64,000 nt of DNA from Bacillota bacterium (GTDB lineage Bacteria; Bacillota; Clostridia; Lachnospirales; Lachnospiraceae): positions 9,453 to 73,452 of the forward strand of contig JAEYJO010000001.1 of the NCBI GenBank assembly GCA_023408815.1. The letters are read 5' to 3'. The translations under genes were made by a program, and so were the position numbers. The notes beneath the pieces are model-generated. The model worked only from the letters and a program-made list of their open reading frames with translations, had not been told where the DNA came from and made no database searches. This document shows, in pieces, positions 18,014 through 28,900 of this stretch; the first letter of the stretch is position 1, and every line of letters begins with the position of its first letter.

Positions 18014-19117
18014 TCAGCTCATCACATCCAGATGCGTCCTATCGTCCCCATGGCACGTCACGTCTAAATGTTGTATACTTCCGGCACCTCCGTTTTCATA
18101 CAGGAAAAGGCCGGTTCGCCTTATCATTCCGTTAGTCGCATTGCTTGCGGAGGTAAGGGAAAAATCTGTAGATACGTTCGTAAGGCAGATAGCTCCTACG
18201 TTTTTCTCCGACAACTTATAGCATTTGTCACCGTTTTCATCCTTTATCCAAATACAAAGCTTGTCCCAAATCTCATCGGCCTCGTCAATCCACCCGTTAC
18301 CGTCGGAATCATACGCCGCCAGTTCCGAAAAGCCGTTTCCTGACTTCGCACCGAAAAGCTCGTTCCCATCGTTAATGAGTCCGTCCTCATTCTTATCCAG
18401 AGCTAAATAACCGCTGCCTTTGCCCAGCTTGGAAATCTTATCCTTCACGCCGTCCGCGTCAATGTCAAAAAAGAAGGTCTGATCGGTAAGCTCTGCGGTA
18501 TTCCCCACCAAATTGATTACGAGAGGATCGCACATCCGCGACTGTATCTGTGTATAATTTTCTTCGTAATATGAGGAAAAACTTCTGCTCATCTCCACAT
18601 CGAGATTAAACTTAATTTCTCTGCCGTCTGCACATTTTACGGTACCCGTGGTGGAAAAGGAGGTATTCTCTTTTTCCTCGCAGTAAATTTCCTGATGGTA
18701 GTAAAGAACCTCCGTAACCGGCTGCGAAACGGAATTCTGAAGACCTCTTATCTCGCTCAGCATCTCCGTATAATCCCATCTTTTAGTCTCTCCAAAAAAT
18801 ATCTTTATCAGATATTGCAAACAATTTTGTCTGACCGTACTCAGCGCATCTCTTTTATTCGACAAGTAGGACTGACGGTTCACTTTGGAATAAGAGCTCA
18901 TTTCCCGCAGCTTTTCCTGCAGGGCGTTCTTCTTCTCTTCCGCCGTCTGCTCCTGTGCTTCGCCGTTTGTTCCCATACCGAAAATATCTCCGGACTGTCC
19001 GTTATCCCTTAAAGGACCGGCTGTGCCGACAAGGAGTAAAGCGCTTGTTTTTCTTGATGTAAATGAACTGTAACTTCTTTCGGATTCCATTCCTATGCTC
19101 GAGGAATTAATGATCAA
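18014..19117 (-). CDS. Hypothetical protein with EF-hand-like calcium loops
   Basis: Not a named family. A 367-aa protein with a Ser/Thr-rich start, a helical region (about 55-135), then acidic repeats around 215-285: DIDADGVKDK, DKNEDGLINDGNELFG, YDSDGNGWIDEADEIW. These DxDxDG loops resemble EF-hand, dockerin or RTX-type calcium sites and often occur in surface proteins of unknown function. There is no signal peptide or transmembrane helix, so an extracellular role would need another export route. It is upstream of spoIID on the same strand with a 55-nt gap. The reading frame begins at the first ATG; a later start is possible. Confidence 0.65.
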   Translation of the reverse strand: MIINSSSIGMESERSYSSFTSRKTSALLLVGTAGPLRDNGQSGDIFGMGTNGEAQEQTAEEKKNALQEKLREMSSYSKVNRQSYLSNKRDALSTVRQNCLQYLIKIFFGETKRWDYTEMLSEIRGLQNSVSQPVTEVLYYHQEIYCEEKENTSFSTTGTVKCADGREIKFNLDVEMSRSFSSYYEENYTQIQSRMCDPLVINLVGNTAELTDQTFFFDIDADGVKDKISKLGKGSGYLALDKNEDGLINDGNELFGAKSGNGFSELAAYDSDGNGWIDEADEIWDKLCIWIKDENGDKCYKLSEKNVGAICLTNVSTDFSLTSASNATNGMIRRTGLFLYENGGAGSIQHLDVTCHGDDRTHLDVMS

Positions 19118-19278
19118 TTTCTGCTCCTTTCTAATACATAAAAGATGGCATCTATCAAAGTAACGAAGTTACATTTAATAAATACCATCCATGGCTTAAC
19201 AATATCATATTGCCGGGCAAGTCCTCGGCCGAAGAACTTTGCCCTGCATATAATATATCGGATATTCGCAGAAATACT

Positions 19279-21576
19279 TTACATCACTCTATTGTAATTG
19301 ATCAGACAGCCCCTCAGAATAATCTGACGTTCTTCATCGGTAAGCTCCCCTAATGACAACTCGAACTTCACCATATCGCTTTCGCCTACTGCAAAGGCTG
19401 CGATGCTGTCCGCTTTTTCTTCTACTGCTTTCTTAATATCAGGTATGAAAATATAATCCAGGTTCTTGAACGGAAGTTTCTTATCGTCCTCCTTTATGAT
19501 AAAAGGTAGCATACCCCAATTGATCAGATTGGAGCGATATCTCTTCGTGGCATATTCGTTAGCGATGTTCGCCCAGCCTCCCAGAACCTTCTGGCAGGAA
19601 GCCGCCTGCTCTCTGGCAGAACCGTCGCCCGGCTTTACCGCGAAAATAGTGGAGCCGAAGCCGATATTGCCTTCCCCTGCATTGGGGTAAGTCTTATGAA
19701 TTACCGCCATTACCGGCTTTAATTCCGGCTTTGCTTCCAGCGGACACTTACCTTCCATAACTGCCGTCTGCGCCGTCTGCATATCCTTGGCACGTCCCAC
19801 GTAAGCAGGATCCTTTCTGGACAATGTAAATTCCGCAAGGCCCAGCGGATTGGAGCGGTAAGAAGACGTCTCCCCGGAAGGGATCAGCTCGTCTGTAGTG
19901 GTAATCGGATCGTGTATCTCAGAAACTACGCGAAGCACCAAATTCTCAGGAAGCGCTCCCATCTTCGGCCAGTCCTTAATATTAGGGCCGAATTGAATTT
20001 CTACATCGGGATCCGCCACTCCCTTCGAATCGAATACGCGGTTCGAATAAATGTTGGAATCGAAATGGTATTTATACTTGCCGATAGTACCTTCGAAATC
20101 CGTTGCTGCCGTAAGGATTCCTTTGTTCACGCTTGTTGCCGCGATAGAGCGGGCATCCATCAGCGCTACGGAGGAAATCTGTCCGTTCTGCAGCTTAGAA
20201 CCTTCTCTGTTAGGGAAGTTTCTCGTAGAATGGCGAATGCTGAATGCGTTGTTCGCCGGCGTATCGCCTGCTCCGAAGCAAGGGCCGCAGAAAGCCGTCT
20301 TAAGTATCGCGCCCGTCTCCATAAGAGACGCCGCGCAGCCATTCCTGATAAGCTCCATATAAATCGGCGTGGAAGCGGGGTATACGCTTAAGGTAAATCC
20401 GTCGGCGCCGATATATGCTCCTTTCAGGATGTCCGCCGCCGCACAGATGTTCTCAAATCCACCGCCGGCACAGCCTGCGATGATACCCTGATCCACATAA
20501 AATCTGCCGTTTTTCACTTTATTTTTCAGTGTATAATTAACTGCTCCGTCCAGGCTGACTATCGCCTTTTTCTCCACATCGTCGAGGATATCGTCTAAAT
20601 TGGCATTCAACTCTTCAATCGTATAGGTGTTGCTGGGATGGAAGGGCATCGCGATCATCGGTCTGACCGCACTTAAGTCTATCGCGATCATACCGTCATA
20701 GTATGCCGCCTCACCCGGCGCGAGCTCTTTATACTCCTCTTTTCTGCCATGTATCTCATAGAACTCCTCGATTTCCTTATCCGTTTTCCAGATGGAAGAA
20801 AGACAAGTGGTCTCCGTAGTCATTACATCGATACCGATCCTGAAATCTGCACTTAAGGAAGCGACGCCCGGTCCGACGAATTCCATTACTTTATTTTTCA
20901 CATAGCCGTTAGCGAATACCTTGCCGATAATGGCAAGCGCCACGTCCTGAGGTCCCACGCCCTTTACCGGCTCACCGGTCAGATAAACGCCGACTACCTC
21001 GGGCATATTGATGTCGTAGGTCTGATCCAGCAGCTGCTTCACCAGCTCCGGTCCGCCTTCTCCCATCGCCATGGTTCCCAGCGCGCCGTAACGGGTGTGG
21101 GAATCCGATCCAAGAATCATGCGTCCGCCGCCTGCAAGCATCTCTCTCGCATACTGGTGGATGACTGCCTGATGAGGAGGCACATACACACCGCCGTATT
21201 TCTTCGCGCAGGAAAGGCCGAACATGTGGTCATCCTCATTGATGGTACCGCCTACCGCACAAAGGGAATTGTGGCAGTTCGTCAGCACATAAGGAACCGG
21301 GAATTTCTCCAGTCCGGACGCGCGTGCTGTCTGTATAATACCTACAAATGTAATATCGTGAGAGGTCAATTTATCGAATTTTATTTTCAGCTTGTCCATG
21401 TTGCCTGAGGTATTATGCGCTTTTAAAATACCATAGGCAATCGTTTCCTTCGCTGCATCTTGTTTGTTTATGTCTTTACCTGTCTTACTCTTGATTGCTG
21501 CCTGCGCATTTCCATCATCGGGAATCAGTTCCGTTCCATTCAGCAGATATGCGCCGGTTTCATATAATTGTACCAT
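19279..21576 (-). CDS. Aconitase-family hydratase (YbhJ-like)
   Basis: A [4Fe-4S] hydro-lyase of the aconitase superfamily, 765 aa. Seen: the N-terminal substrate region with GSDSHTRYGALGTMAMGEG, the iron-sulphur ligands in GCAGGGFENI and FCGPCFGAGDTPANN, the domain-4 RNFPNREGSKL stretch, and the late swivel domain with ANEYATKRYRSNLINWGMLP. Such proteins are annotated only as hydratase, or YbhJ in E. coli; the substrate may be citrate/isocitrate or another tricarboxylate. The ATG at 21576 has AGGAGA in front of it; 23 upstream codons have none. It is a single gene with no other TCA genes nearby. Confidence 0.85.
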   Translation of the reverse strand: MVQLYETGAYLLNGTELIPDDGNAQAAIKSKTGKDINKQDAAKETIAYGILKAHNTSGNMDKLKIKFDKLTSHDITFVGIIQTARASGLEKFPVPYVLTNCHNSLCAVGGTINEDDHMFGLSCAKKYGGVYVPPHQAVIHQYAREMLAGGGRMILGSDSHTRYGALGTMAMGEGGPELVKQLLDQTYDINMPEVVGVYLTGEPVKGVGPQDVALAIIGKVFANGYVKNKVMEFVGPGVASLSADFRIGIDVMTTETTCLSSIWKTDKEIEEFYEIHGRKEEYKELAPGEAAYYDGMIAIDLSAVRPMIAMPFHPSNTYTIEELNANLDDILDDVEKKAIVSLDGAVNYTLKNKVKNGRFYVDQGIIAGCAGGGFENICAAADILKGAYIGADGFTLSVYPASTPIYMELIRNGCAASLMETGAILKTAFCGPCFGAGDTPANNAFSIRHSTRNFPNREGSKLQNGQISSVALMDARSIAATSVNKGILTAATDFEGTIGKYKYHFDSNIYSNRVFDSKGVADPDVEIQFGPNIKDWPKMGALPENLVLRVVSEIHDPITTTDELIPSGETSSYRSNPLGLAEFTLSRKDPAYVGRAKDMQTAQTAVMEGKCPLEAKPELKPVMAVIHKTYPNAGEGNIGFGSTIFAVKPGDGSAREQAASCQKVLGGWANIANEYATKRYRSNLINWGMLPFIIKEDDKKLPFKNLDYIFIPDIKKAVEEKADSIAAFAVGESDMVKFELSLGELTDEERQIILRGCLINYNRVM

Positions 21577-21677
21577 GCGTATTCTCCTATCTTTTCTTTC
21601 ATTATCTATACAATTATAAAGTAAAACCAAAATACATGCAATCAAACTTTTAAAGTATATTGCTGCGTGAACAATAA

Positions 21678-23144
21678 CTAAAGTACCTTCTCCAACTCCT
21701 CCACAATAATCTGAAGCGCTTTGATACGCGCGTATTTCTTATCCTTGGATTCCAGAATATGCCACGGGGCGTAAGTAGTGCTGGTTTTCTTGATCATCTC
21801 ATTGACCGCAAGCTCGTAGGCATCCCATTTTTCTCTGTTCCTCCAGTCCTCCTCCGTAATTTTCCATTGCTTTTCAGGCGTATTCTGCCTTAGCTCAAAA
21901 CGTTCCAATTGAGTATCCTTGTCGATCTGTACCCAGAATTTAATAATGACCGCACCCCAATCAGCCAACTCCTTCTCGAACTCATTGATTTCATTATACG
22001 CCCTCTTCCAGTCGTTTTCGCTGCAAAAACCTTCCAGTCGTTCCACCATGACCCGCCCGTACCAGCTTCTGTCATAAATAGCGATGTGCCCCGTCTTGGG
22101 CAGTCTCGTCCAGAAACGCCACAGGTAATGCCTCGCCTTTTCGTGAGGCTCCGGGCTGGCGATGGGATGTACCTCAAAGCCTCTGGGATCGAGAGCTTCC
22201 GTTATCCGCTTGATGTTGCCCCCTTTTCCCGCCGCATCCCAGCCTTCATAAACGATAATTACCGGCACCTGCTTTCTATACAACCGGTTATGCAGTTCCC
22301 TGAGGTGCTCCTGAAATCCTTTCAGCTCCTCCTTGTATTCTCCTTCCTCGATTTCCTTATCTAGCGGAATCTCGGAAAGATTGGGCATATTTACAAGAGG
22401 AAACACGTTCTGGAGAAGAGGGACCGCCAGCGCTCTGTTCTGCAGAGCAATATCAATTCCTTCCGTAAGAGTCTCCAACATTTGAAGCTCCGCCCATTTC
22501 TTAGACTTAGCATCGATGATATACCACGGTGCGGAAGGCGCATTCGTCTCCTCCAAATAGCGGTCAAATACATTTACACATTTTACGTAATTTTTATTCT
22601 GCCATTTGTCGTTGTCGCTTACGCGCCAGCTCGTATCTATGGAGGAAAGGAGATTGTCAATTCGTTTTTTCTGCTCTTTGTCGCTGATATGCAGAAAGAA
22701 CTTCACAACCAGATAACCGTTGTCGGTAAGCTGCCTTTCAAAACGCCGGATGCTCCCGATACGCATTTCATAATTCTTTTCCTCTATTTTTTCATGAAGA
22801 CACAGTTTAGTCACCTCATCCATCCAGCCGGATTCCAGAAACATGAATTTGCCGGCCTCCGGAATCTTGGAAAAATAACGGTATAAAAAAGGCCTTCTCA
22901 ACTCTTCTTCGCTTGGCGTATTCATGGATACCACCTTGAAAAAACGCGGATCTATGTTCCGGATGATCTGTCCGATGGTACTCCCCTTTCCTGCCGTTCC
23001 CCAGCCCTCCGCCAAAACGAAGACCGGAAGCTTATGCTCCTTTATCAGCATCTGCTGTGCAAACAACTTCTCCCTCGCCGCGTCCAGCCTCATCTTTAAT
23101 TCTTCCTGCGAAGGCTTCTCCAGTATATTTCTATTCTTTAACAT
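21678..23144 (-). CDS. Polyphosphate:AMP phosphotransferase, two-domain PPK2
   Basis: Transfers phosphate from polyphosphate to nucleotides, usually AMP to ADP in this two-domain class. 488 aa with two PPK2 domains (about 15-245 and 265-485). The C-terminal one has an intact Walker A (YEGWDAAGKGGNIKR) and a Walker B/lid YDRSWYGRVMVER. In the N-terminal one Walker A is present (AEGWGTAGKGSTIG) but the lid motif reads FLESGWMDEV, without the Asp-Arg pair, so that half is probably regulatory or structural. It precedes glycogen phosphorylase on the map, but a repeat and a terminator-like hairpin lie between them. Confidence 0.9.
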   Translation of the reverse strand: MLKNRNILEKPSQEELKMRLDAAREKLFAQQMLIKEHKLPVFVLAEGWGTAGKGSTIGQIIRNIDPRFFKVVSMNTPSEEELRRPFLYRYFSKIPEAGKFMFLESGWMDEVTKLCLHEKIEEKNYEMRIGSIRRFERQLTDNGYLVVKFFLHISDKEQKKRIDNLLSSIDTSWRVSDNDKWQNKNYVKCVNVFDRYLEETNAPSAPWYIIDAKSKKWAELQMLETLTEGIDIALQNRALAVPLLQNVFPLVNMPNLSEIPLDKEIEEGEYKEELKGFQEHLRELHNRLYRKQVPVIIVYEGWDAAGKGGNIKRITEALDPRGFEVHPIASPEPHEKARHYLWRFWTRLPKTGHIAIYDRSWYGRVMVERLEGFCSENDWKRAYNEINEFEKELADWGAVIIKFWVQIDKDTQLERFELRQNTPEKQWKITEEDWRNREKWDAYELAVNEMIKKTSTTYAPWHILESKDKKYARIKALQIIVEELEKVL

Positions 23145-23214
23145 GACGCCACTCCCTTTCTTCTTATCTATCTTTATTAATATATACCATTATTTGGAGT
23201 TGCTATCCAAATTA

Positions 23215-23294
23215 TACTCTCCGCACGCGTAGCAGCGCATCCTGCACAGTGTGCTTTTTGCGTAATACGGGCACTTTCCTGTTACATGACAAAA
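23215..23294. repeat. Repeat family B, copy 2
   Basis: Shares TCCGCACGCGTAGC and the end TTTCCTGTTACAT with copies at 6890 and 37646. It starts later than the other two, without the GAACAAAAG head, and is followed directly by the glgP terminator hairpin. Confidence 0.55.
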
Positions 23295-23336
23295 GTGCAC
23301 CTCGAAAACGACTTTTATGTCAGATCAAGGTGCACT
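23291..23336 (-). terminator. Probable terminator of glgP
   Basis: AGTGCACCT (23294-23302) pairs with AGGTGCACT (23328-23336), with a smaller inner GAC/GTC stem; only four T follow on the minus strand, so the terminator may be weak. Confidence 0.5.
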
Positions 23337-23345
23337 AAGTTATCA

Positions 23346-25826
23346 TTATTTATCTTTTTTAGACGGCAAAACCACCTTATCCAAATGCCATATATCCTTC
23401 ACATATTCCTCAATGGTTCTGTCTGAGGAGAACTTGCCCGAGCAGGCCACGTTTAAAATAGCGCTCCTGGCCCATCCCTTTTCATCCCGGTATGCTTCCT
23501 CTACTCTTTTCTGTGCTTCCGCATAGGCCTCGAAGTCCTTCAGAATAAAGTACGTATCCGCCTTAGCTGTGCTCAAAGTATTTAACAGCGAATTGTAGAG
23601 CGGGCGGAACAGATCCGGATCGTTCCTTGAATAGGTGCCGTTGATCAGCTGCATCAATACTTTTCTGACGTCGGAATCGTTGTTGAATATTTCCATCGGG
23701 TCATAACCGCCGAAGTTCTCATAGTGGATGACTTCATCGGAGCTAAGTCCGAAGATAACCGCATTCTCTTCCCCTACCTCTTCCACGATTTCCACATTGG
23801 CGCCATCCATGGTTCCTAAAGTGATCGCACCGTTAAGCATGAATTTCATATTTCCTGTTCCGGAAGCTTCCTTGCTGGCCGTGGATATCTGCTCGGAAAC
23901 ATCCGATGCGGCAAAGATAATTTCTGCGTTGGATACCTTATAGTCCTCGATGAATACGACCTTGATCTTACCGCGGATGGAAGTATCGTTGTTGATCACC
24001 TCACCTACCGCATTGATAAGCTTGATGGTCAGCTTCGCATTGACATATCCTGCTGCCGCTTTCGCGCCGAAGATGAAGGTTCTCGGGTAGAAGGGCATCT
24101 CCGGATGCTCCTTTAGCTGATTGTAAAGGTGCATGATATGAAGAATATTCAAAAGCTGCCTCTTATATTCGTGAAGCCGCTTTACCTGAACGTCAAAAAT
24201 CGAGCGCGGATCCACCTCGATGCCGTTATGCTCCAGAATATATTCCGCCAGGCGGATCTTATTCTTATACTTAATATTCATGAACTCCTGTTTTGCCTTC
24301 TCATCATCCGCATAGACCTTCAGCTTCGCCAGTCTTGTCAGATCGGTAACCCATTCAGGACCTATATGGAAAGTAATCCAGTCCGCCAGAAGCGGGTTCC
24401 CATGGAGGAGAAAACGCCTCTGGGTAATGCCGTTCGTCTTATTGTTGAACTTCTCCGGCATCATCTCATAGAAATCTCTAAGCTCCTGCTTTTTCAGTAT
24501 TTCCGTATGCAGTCTCGCCACACCGTTTACCGAATAACCGGAAGCGATAGCAAGATGTGCCATTTTAACCTGACCATCATAAATAATCGCCATTTTACGG
24601 ATTTTTTCCTGATTGCCCGGATATATCTGCTCGATTTGTTTCACGAAGCGCCGGTTAATTTCCTCTACGATCTGGTAGACTCTGGGCAGCAGTCTCGAGA
24701 ACAGCTCGATGGGCCACTTTTCCAGTGCCTCAGCCATAATGGTATGATTTGTATAAGCACAGGTTTTGGTAGTGACCGTCCACGCATCATCCCACGTAAG
24801 ATAATACTCATCCATAAGAATGCGCATCAGCTCGGCAATCGCTACGGTAGGATGGGTATCGTTCAGCTGGAAGGTGACCTTCTCATGGAATCTGCGGATA
24901 TCCTCATGCTTGCGCATGTACTTTGCCACCGCCTCCTGCACCGATGCGGATATAAAGAAATACTGCTGTTTTAAACGAAGTTCTTTACCCGCATAATGAT
25001 TGTCGTTAGGGTACAGCACCTCTACGATATTTCTCGCCAGATTCTCTTGCTCCACCGCTTTCTGATAGTCGCCTTTATCGAAAGATTCAAGCCTGAAGCA
25101 TTCCACCGGCTGAGCGTCCCATATACGCAGCGTATTTACAATGCCGTTTCCATATCCTACGACAGGCAGGTCGTAAGGGACCGCGTTCACCGACTGATAG
25201 CCCTCCTGCTTGAAATTACTTCTGCCGTTCTCGTCCACATATACGTTGACATAGCCGCCGAACTTTACCTCCTTGGCATATTCCGGCCTTCTCAGCTCGA
25301 AGGGATTGCCGTTCTCCAGCCAGTTATCGGGCACTTCTATCTGATAACCGTCGCGAATCTGCTGCTTGAACATTCCGTAACGGTAGCGGATGCCGCAGCC
25401 GTATGCCGGATATCCCAGAGTGGCGAGAGAATCGAGAAAACAAGCGGCAAGCCTTCCCAGACCGCCGTTGCCAAGCGCAGCATCCGGCTCCTGATCTTCT
25501 ATCGCGTTGATGTCCACGCCAAGCTCTTCCAGTGCTTCTTTTACCGGCTCATAGGCCTGCAGATTGATAATATTGTTGCCGAGCGCCCTTCCCATCAGGA
25601 ATTCCATGGAAAGGTAATAAACCATTTTCGGGTCCTGCTTCTCATACTCTTCCTGCGTCGTCATCCACTTATCGACGATTGCATCCTTGACAGCATAGGA
25701 TACCGCCTGAAAGATCTGCTGGGGAGCGGCCTCCTCCATGCTCTTTCTATATAACGTTTTTACATTATAAACTACACTTCTTTTAAATAAATCCTTGTCA
25801 AAAGAAAAGTTCGATTTTTTAGCCAT
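23346..25826 (-). CDS. glgP: Glycogen/starch/alpha-glucan phosphorylase
   Basis: Releases glucose-1-phosphate from alpha-1,4-glucan ends with a pyridoxal-phosphate cofactor. 826 aa, normal length. Recognisable: DAALGNGGLGRLAACFLDS, GYGIRYRYGMF-like region, NDTHPTVAIAELMRILMDE, NGITQRRFLLHGNPLLADW, VFIEDYKVSNAEIIFAASDV, and the PLP-lysine stretch EASGTGNMKFMLNGAITLG near residue 665. Single gene with its own promoter. It supplies the catabolic side to the glgC-glgD synthesis genes at 54-56 kb. Confidence 0.96.
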   Translation of the reverse strand: MAKKSNFSFDKDLFKRSVVYNVKTLYRKSMEEAAPQQIFQAVSYAVKDAIVDKWMTTQEEYEKQDPKMVYYLSMEFLMGRALGNNIINLQAYEPVKEALEELGVDINAIEDQEPDAALGNGGLGRLAACFLDSLATLGYPAYGCGIRYRYGMFKQQIRDGYQIEVPDNWLENGNPFELRRPEYAKEVKFGGYVNVYVDENGRSNFKQEGYQSVNAVPYDLPVVGYGNGIVNTLRIWDAQPVECFRLESFDKGDYQKAVEQENLARNIVEVLYPNDNHYAGKELRLKQQYFFISASVQEAVAKYMRKHEDIRRFHEKVTFQLNDTHPTVAIAELMRILMDEYYLTWDDAWTVTTKTCAYTNHTIMAEALEKWPIELFSRLLPRVYQIVEEINRRFVKQIEQIYPGNQEKIRKMAIIYDGQVKMAHLAIASGYSVNGVARLHTEILKKQELRDFYEMMPEKFNNKTNGITQRRFLLHGNPLLADWITFHIGPEWVTDLTRLAKLKVYADDEKAKQEFMNIKYKNKIRLAEYILEHNGIEVDPRSIFDVQVKRLHEYKRQLLNILHIMHLYNQLKEHPEMPFYPRTFIFGAKAAAGYVNAKLTIKLINAVGEVINNDTSIRGKIKVVFIEDYKVSNAEIIFAASDVSEQISTASKEASGTGNMKFMLNGAITLGTMDGANVEIVEEVGEENAVIFGLSSDEVIHYENFGGYDPMEIFNNDSDVRKVLMQLINGTYSRNDPDLFRPLYNSLLNTLSTAKADTYFILKDFEAYAEAQKRVEEAYRDEKGWARSAILNVACSGKFSSDRTIEEYVKDIWHLDKVVLPSKKDK

Positions 25827-25860
25827 GTACTACCTCCCGTCCGATTTCCTTGTACTCATA

Positions 25861-25888
25861 ATTATACAATATATGGAACAAAATGCAA
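25861..25888 (-). promoter_or_regulatory. Sigma-A type promoter of glgP
   Basis: Minus strand TTGCAT (25883-25888), 16-nt spacer, TATAAT (25861-25866), about 35 nt before the glgP ATG. Confidence 0.6.
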
Positions 25889-25894
25889 TGATAT

Positions 25895-25943
25895 AAAAAA
25901 ACGTATATAGGCGGCTGAATCCTCTTCTATGGAATCCGCCGCC
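25895..25943 (-). terminator. Terminator of ileS
   Basis: GGCGGC (25910-25915) pairs with GCCGCC (25938-25943), followed on the minus strand after a few bases by a run of seven T. Confidence 0.55.
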
Positions 25944-25951
25944 CATTACCA

Positions 25952-28900
25952 CTATTTCCTGCTGATGCTTATTATAACATTTTCTCCGTTTACATTCCAT
26001 TCCCTGGAAACTGCAAACGTTTCTCCCGTTACCATTTCATCTGCAAGCACCTTTGCTGATATTATGCTCTCATTTTTCTTAACAATACCTGCGATTTTAT
26101 CATTTCCGTCAATCGATACCCGGATGTGGTCCATAACTTCAAAATCGGCGTCCTTACGCATCGTCTGGATCTTACTGATCACTTCATATACGAAGCCTTC
26201 TTCCATCAGCTCCTCCGTCAGCTCCGTATGAAGCACTACTGTCACCGTATTGTCCGCTTCCGATACGTAGCCTTCCTTCTGACTCATCTCTATCAATAAG
26301 TCCTCCTTGGAAAGCTCCACTTCCGTACCGCCTATATCGAACTTAAGCACTCCCTGTGCATTCAGCTCATCCATTGCCGCATTGCCGTCGAGAGACGCTA
26401 ATTCCTTCTGGATGCCGCCCAGCTGTTTGCCGTATTTCGGTCCCACCGTGCGAAGCTGGGGCTTGAAGCTGTAGCTGGTGAACTCCCGCACATCCTCCGT
26501 AAAGACTACTTCTTTTACGTTGAGTTCCTCCACGATAATATCCTGGTAAAACGCTCCCAGCTCGTGAGGCGCTTTTACGAACATCCTTCCGATAGGCTGA
26601 CGGTTCTTGATATTTGCCGTATTTCTGCAGGCGCGTCCCATAACGACGATTTTCAGCACCTCATCCATATCCTCTTCTAATTTCTTATCGATAAAGCTCT
26701 CATCTTCTTTCGGAAAATCACACAGATGAATGCTCTCCAGCGCACTCTTATCAATGCTGCAAACGAGGTTCTTATAAATATCCTCGGTCATGAAAGGAAT
26801 CATGGGAGCCGCACATTTACTTACGGTAACGAGCGCCGTATAAAGCGTCATATACGCATTGATCTTATCCTGCTCCATTCCTTTGGCCCAGAAGCGCTCG
26901 CGGCTTCTTCTCACATACCAGTTGCTCATATTGTCCACGAAGTCGTCCAGGGCTCTTGCAGTCTCAGGAATCCTATAAGCATCCATATAAGAATTCACGT
27001 CTTTTACCAAAGTATTCAGCTTGGAAAGCAGCCACTTATCCATTACAGCGAGCTTATCGTATTCCAGAGCGTATTTCGTGGCATCGAAGCTGTCGATATT
27101 AGCATACAGCACGAAGAACGCATAGGTATTCCAGAGCGTACCCATGAACTTGCGCTGTCCCTCCTGCACCGCCTTGCCGTGGAAGCGGTTGGGAAGCCAT
27201 GGAGCGGAATTAATATAGAAGTACCACCGGATAGCGTCTGCCCCGTAGGTCGCCAGAGCATCGAAGGGATCTACCGCATTGCCTTTGGACTTGCTCATCT
27301 TCTGACCATTTTCATCCTGAACGTGTCCCAGCACGATTACATTTTCATAAGGCGATTTATTAAATAGCAGCGTGGATTCTGCGAGGAGAGAATAGAACCA
27401 TCCTCTCGTCTGATCCACCGCCTCGCTGATAAACTGAGCCGGAAATTGTTTCTCAAACAATTCTTTGTTCTCAAAAGGATAATGATGCTGTGCGAAGGGC
27501 ATCGCGCCGGAATCGAACCAGCAGTCGATCACTTCGGGCACACGTTTCATCGTACCGCCGCACTCCGGGCACGGGATGGTGATTTCATCGATGTAAGGTC
27601 TGTGCAGCTCCACGGTCTTCGCCTCTTCGTTTCCGCTCATCTGCTCCAGCTCTTCGCGGCTTCCGATGGCGTGCATCTTACCGCAGCCCTGACATTCCCA
27701 TACGTTTAAGGGTGTTCCCCAGTAGCGGTTTCTGGATATTCCCCAGTCCTGGATGTTTTCCAGCCAGTCGCCGAAACGGCCCTTGCCGATGGATTCGGGA
27801 ATCCAGTTGATCGTATTGTTATTGCGAATCAGATCCTCCTTTACCGCAGTCATCTTGATGAACCACGACTCACGGGCATAGTAGATGAGCGGAGTATCGC
27901 AGCGCCAACAGTGAGGATAACTGTGCTCGAACTTAGGCGCGTCGAACAACAGCCCCTTCTTCTCCAAATCCGCCAGAATCATCGAATCGGCTTTTTTGCA
28001 GAACACTCCCGCATAGTCCGTCTCCGCCGTCATCTCACCCTTGGAATCCACCAGCTGTACGAAAGGAAGGTCGTATATCCGCCCTACGTTAGCGTCGTCT
28101 TCACCGAAGGCGGGAGCGATATGAACCACGCCGGTACCGTCGGTCAGCGTAACATAATTGTCGCAGGTCACATAGTGCGCTTTTTTATTCTGCTTCTCAC
28201 AGATTTCCAGCGCATAGTCGAAAAGGGGTTCGTATTCCTTGTATTCCAGATCCTTGCCGGTATAAGTCTCCAATATTTCATAGGCCGCAACGTTCTTCTC
28301 TTTATCGCCCAGCTTACCCAGCACACTGTCCAAAAGTGCTTCTGCCATATAATAGGTATAGTTGTCTGCCGCCTTCACCTTAACATACGTCTCCGACGGG
28401 TTTACGCAAAGCGCCACGTTGGAGGGAAGCGTCCAGGGAGTGGTGGTCCATGCCAGAATATAAGCGTCTTCACCCTTTACCTTAAAACGCGCCACCGCGG
28501 ACTTTTCCTTCACATCCTTATATCCCTGCGCCACCTCATGAGAGGAAAGGGGCGTTCCGCAGCGGGGGCAATAGGGCACGATTTTAAAGCCCTTATATAA
28601 AAGCTGTTTATCCCAGATCTGTTTCAGCGCCCACCATTCCGATTCGATATAATCGTCGTGATAGGTGACATACGGATCGTCCATATCCGCCCAGAAGCCT
28701 ACGGTACCGGAGAAATCCTCCCACATGCCTTTATATTTCCATACGCTTTCCTTACATTTCGTAATGAAAGGGTCGAGGCCGTATTCTTCAATCTGCTCTT
28801 TTCCGTCCAGCCCTAATTCTTTTTCTACCTCCAGCTCCACCGGAAGTCCGTGGGTATCCCATCCGGCTTTTCTCGGAACCATATACCCCTTCATCGTGCG

